A DNA stretch of 12,166 bases from Acephala macrosclerotiorum (lineage: Eukaryota > Ascomycota > Leotiomycetes > Helotiales > Mollisiaceae): NCBI GenBank assembly GCA_014904845.1, contig MU119940.1, positions 1 to 12,166 on the forward strand, given 5' to 3'. The position numbers were made by a program, and so were the translations under genes. The notes under the pieces were generated by a model that worked only from the letters and a program-made list of their open reading frames with translations, was not told the DNA's origin and searched no databases. This document shows, one piece after another, positions 8,641 through 12,166 of this stretch; positions within the stretch are counted from its first letter, which is position 1, and the number at the start of each line of letters is the position of its first letter.

Positions 8641-9197
8641 TATTGTAATGGCTATGCCTTAGCTCAGTCGTCTTCGGCGAGTCAATACCAGAGGAAGCCA
8701 TTGTTGGATTGCCGGATATGTGCAGTGTAACTGACATAGAGCCTCGAATAGTTGGGCATATAAAGAAGGTTATTATAATCAACTCTTTTCTACCTTTAAA
8801 AGATTTCTTCGAGACGAGACCCGGACACGAACACCAATTGCCTCATATTTCAGCCTATTATATGGGAACGAATGTGGTATTAGTTTCAAGGATTCTATTA
8901 GTGGGGAAGTGTTACTAATTGAGAGAAAATATATAAAGAAGAACCTGAGGAGGGAATGGACATAGTGTTGGTATAGCAGGGGTGATACGGACAAAGAGGA
9001 CCGCTATGCGAAAGCGCGCAAATTACACTGTTTAGTCACTATGTCTTGATGCAATAGCCCTCAGATTCAAACCGCAACAATGTTGTCATTCTTTAATATC
9101 AAAAACTGCTGAATTTGGACAGCGCTGCAATCACCAAGGAGAAAACTGTCCAGTATAAAGGCATCCCACAGTCCCCAAAACGAGGATTCTTACTATC
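8641..9197. other. Intergenic, downstream of the dynamin-like gene
   Basis: Moderately AT-rich. A plus-strand frame from about 8649 to 8918 is open for about 90 codons and includes FGESIPEEAIVGLPDMC, but it lacks a good start and matches nothing I recognise, so I do not call it a gene. The right end should hold the 3' UTR of the dynamin-like gene. Confidence 0.4.
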
Positions 9198-11512
9198 CTA
9201 GACCCTGAGCAACTTCCTACCCTCTTCAAGAGCAGCTATCTCGTTTTTCAAGTTCTTCCGAAGCTGTTTCGTTGAATTGTCTTCTCCAGCGATTATATCC
9301 AACTGCGCTGCAGACAGCTCGCTCACGAACGCCGTTCCGAAGATGCGTAGCGGTGAGATCGCTCCAGTCAAGAGGTGGAAATCGCTACCCTGCGTACACA
9401 CAGTGTCTACAAAGCGCTTTCTCGCAACTGTGTAGTATGATTCCAGTCTATCATGGATCTCTTGGATAGTATATTCAGCATTGTCGATATTCATCAATTG
9501 CCGAATCCGCTCGAGTTTCACGACCTTGCCGGTTTGAGCCCAGCCATTGGAGCTATGTTGCGTCTCTGCGTGCTTCTCTAGCAGCTTCTCCAGACGGCGT
9601 GTCCTACACTTCTGGAAGTTCTCATTGAAGTCGTGGTTAGTCGTTAGAGGCTGGCCGAATCTCTCGACTTGGATGGTGAACCTGACATGGTCCACGGCTT
9701 TTTGATACCTCTCAAGAAGTTGCTCTTGCAGCAAAGACCAGAGGCTGGAACGGACCCGCTCGTCACGACAGATATGACTAAGCGCTTTGTATATGAAATC
9801 GTGTACAAAGGACACGATGTCACCGATGTATGCCATTGTCAGACCCTCCCAGTTCTTTGATTGTTCCTGCCATATCGTGGGTAAGACGGAGGGGCCGATT
9901 GTCCCAAGGCCGAAGCCCCTTGCTTTCCTGTACTCTTCTCCTATCCACTTCATGATGGGGGAATCGCTTGGCTTTGGGGTCTCCCAGTCCCTAGGGATGA
10001 AATCCACTAGCTCCGGATACTTGCAGTTGGCAATCGTCGAGTGCTCTTCGGAGTCACTCGAAGGTGTTCCGGGGGCACTGCACTCCCGTACCGTCTTCGA
10101 ATCATCTTGCGAATTAAAGCAGATTGTGTGCCCAAACCTCTCCATCTCTTCTGAGAACCTTTCCATGCGGTCGACAGCTAAAGTGGCAAGTCTAAGCTCA
10201 GGAGTGCTTCTGAATACCTCGTTACGAGAATAGTACGCATCCAAGGCGGAATTAGTAATATCTTGGAATTCTCTCGACATTTCGAGCAAGAACCGGCGCT
10301 GCTGGTCCGCCGATTCTCGGTCAACGCCAAGGCTCTGAAGGCGTTTGCGGCAGCTCAAAAGCTGTTGGACGATTTGGGCTTGAACCTTCGGGAACTCTCG
10401 GCGAGTTATGCTGACAAGCAGCTCTTGTAGACGCGCCTGGAGCGCAAGTGTTCCAACACGATCTCTGTCTAATCTGGACCAGGGCTCTGTAGAAAAGAAG
10501 TCCTTCTCCTTCCTGTGGCGCGCAGCAGAGTCGATCGACAACTCACTTTGGCCCCTATTTCGGACAATGCAGTATCCGAGACGAAGTGGATTCCGCTTCC
10601 CTTCTACGAGGCTCATCACATTTTCCTCTCCACCGTTGTCTATCAAGTCAGGCTTCGTCAGGACGCCTAGAGTCCGGATGCCTTCGGGGTCTACCTCTTT
10701 TGCTAACGTCAGAATTTCTTGAGTCGTAATATCTATGTTGCTAGGGATGACGGCAAGGATGATGGTCCTCTCTGCTCGAATGTGACGATCCATGATCCTC
10801 CTAACCAACGACATGTCGGCCTGTGTTGTTACACCCTCTGTCGTCGTTCTGAAGATGCCTGGGATATCAATGATGCTCAGGTTTTGTTTGTCTGGACCAC
10901 AGAGCTCTATGCTGAGGAGATCTTCGCTAAAGGTGGATTGGCTAGCGTCGAGGGGCTGACTCGGTCCCGGTATGCCCATGAGCTGGCAGACCTACGGCGA
11001 TGGCTATTAGCTCAGGTGGTCCACTTTCAAATTTAATGGCAGGTGGCAAACCTCCTTGAGTATCTCCAGAAACTCATGACTCCCCAACGTCACAAGCCCA
11101 TCCTTCACATAGCTTCGAAGTCTTTCTGCCTCTTGGTGGCTGCGGGCTGGTCCTGGGATGATGGAGACCTTGACGCTGCTCGTTGAAGCACGCCGGAAGA
11201 TGATCTGTGTTGCGAATCTTGTGCATAAGCCGCTGTCTCGAGGGAAAGGGAGCTCAGAAATGCTTTCGAGGACAGAGCTCTTGCCACTATAATTGTCAGC
11301 ACAGAAGCTCTTGGGCCGAAGCAAGTATACCTTGATTGATCTCCTACGACAGCAAGCTTTTCGATTCCGGTGTTAGCCACTACTTCTGATAAATGCTAGA
11401 TGCGTTCTCTTACTTGGGGCAGCGCAACGAAATTTGATATTCCAAGCGCGCGCAGCCGATCGATGATGTCCAGCTGCACTGGAGATGCTAGATTCATGGT
11501 GGTCTTTGCCAT
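9198..11512 (-). CDS. Dynamin-like GTPase (Mx-type layout), four exons
   Basis: Spliced minus-strand model: exons 11512-11414, 11356-11331, 11286-11052 and 10991-9198, giving 2154 nt and 717 residues. The introns are 57, 44 and 60 nt (phases 0, 2, 0), start GTAAGA, GTATAC and GTTTGC, contain GCTAACA, GCTGACA and GCTAATA branch-like sites, and end in AAG, TAG and TAG. GTPase motifs are complete: P-loop GDQSSGKSS (38-46), switch-I T64, DIPG (162-165), TKPD (232-235) and NRGQ (265-268). A helical stalk follows, with YRKARGFGLGTIGPSVLP, then a C-terminal GED-like part with YYTVARKRFVDTVC. There is no PH or proline-rich domain, so the layout is Mx/Vps1-like. Family members self-assemble on membranes and hydrolyse GTP during membrane remodelling; the specific role is unknown. 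The start ATG is in good context (GCCATGG). No defect is seen. Confidence 0.9.
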
Positions 11513-11984
11513 GGCTGTAGTGGAGATCTGCGCAGGAAGAATAATAGAGCATGGGTTTACTGATCATGTAGCTTGATAGAAATCCAAAGCGTCTCCCATT
11601 AGCGAGAGCAGTGCCTATGTTGTAAATGATTTGGGATCTTATGGAGGGGCGACTCAGTATCAAGTTACTGAATGCAGCGCATCACGTTGACGTCCACATG
11701 TCTCCATCTCTACCACCACAGGAGCAGGGCGATGACTCCCTCAATACCCCTGACAACGTAGCATCAAGTTATCATACGTGGCCGCTGCGTAGCCCAGAGG
11801 GCCACAATTTTCTGCAGTTCGCGAGATACTCTTTACCTACATGTGAATCAGGGCATCTTGAGAATTCTAGATACTACCAACGTCGGGCGTAAGTGCTTGT
11901 GGATTAGTGGTCACGATAAAATATGATTGGATAAGGTGATCTTACCAAGTTGAGAGGTTGAACGAAATTACGCGCACATATATA
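11513..11984. other. Upstream region of the dynamin-like gene
   Basis: This should contain the promoter of the dynamin-like gene (minus strand). No strong TATA box is evident near its ATG. A plus-strand frame of about 88 codons at 11626-11892 has no recognisable content and is probably chance. No RNA gene is seen. Confidence 0.4.
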
Positions 11985-12166
11985 CAAAGTTTCAAAGAAG
12001 CGTTTTATATATACTCGAATAACCAATTTAATAAGGAATATTTAATTTTATAAGGTTTTATTTTTTTAATTAAATTTTAATTCGATTTAACGTATTTAAT
12101 TATAATAATAAATTTTTTTTTTTAAATAAAATTTTAATATTATTTATAATATATTATATAAAAATT
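11985..12166. repeat. Start of a third AT-rich island
   Basis: Composition becomes AT-rich from about 11985 and nearly pure A/T from about 12040 to the window end, without ORFs. It resembles the two other islands but is cut by the window edge. A few GG and CC dinucleotides remain near its left border, so the transition is gradual. Confidence 0.6.

Noticed and set aside
8649..8918. 90-codon plus-strand open frame
   Set aside because: No ATG at its beginning, no homologue recognised, and it lies in moderately AT-rich sequence next to a degraded island.
1..12166. CRISPR array, bacterial operon, tRNA or rRNA genes
   Set aside because: No regularly spaced direct repeats, no cloverleaf or rRNA-like sequence, and spliceosomal introns show that this is eukaryotic nuclear DNA.

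Overview
The window looks like a filamentous ascomycete nuclear genome, probably a Dothideomycete (that placement is a guess from the style of the proteins). The reasons are short introns (44-71 nt) with fungal CTRAC/CTAAY branch sites, a FunK1 kinase, a fungal-type dynamin-like GTPase, and blocks of extreme AT content of the kind left by repeat-induced point mutation (RIP). Gene-bearing DNA of ordinary GC alternates with three AT-rich islands at about 5290-6420, 8262-8640 and 11985 to the end.

Left part (1-3960): the 3' end of a FunK1 kinase gene (+) converges with a four-exon gene on the minus strand (3842 to 1224). I reconstructed the second gene from three frame-consistent phase-1 introns. 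It predicts an 813-residue, mostly disordered nuclear protein with three short chromo-like segments and a C-terminal Myb/SANT-like domain.

Middle part (4079-8260): mostly gene debris around the first AT island. From left to right it holds (i) a minus-strand core promoter (TATAAAAG plus pyrimidine tract) leading into an out-of-frame ATG and a protein-like 58-codon stretch, (ii) the AT island, (iii) the N-terminal part of a fungal cysteine-containing hypothetical protein, cut off where the AT island begins, and (iv) a coiled-coil pseudogene with two inferred frameshifts and three nonsense codons, two of which fit CAA to TAA changes.

Right part (8260-12166): a second AT island ends in a 72-nt poly(A) run. 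It is followed by an apparently intact four-exon dynamin-like GTPase on the minus strand (11512 to 9198, 717 residues). The coding sequence of its P-loop is split by a 44-nt intron next to a 26-nt microexon. The third AT island begins upstream of that gene.

I see no operon-like or pathway link between the genes. The common theme is position: accessory genes and decaying genes interleaved with RIP-like, probably heterochromatic islands. The most novel-looking items are the triple chromo-like/Myb protein and the CpG-sparing mutation pattern of the AT islands.
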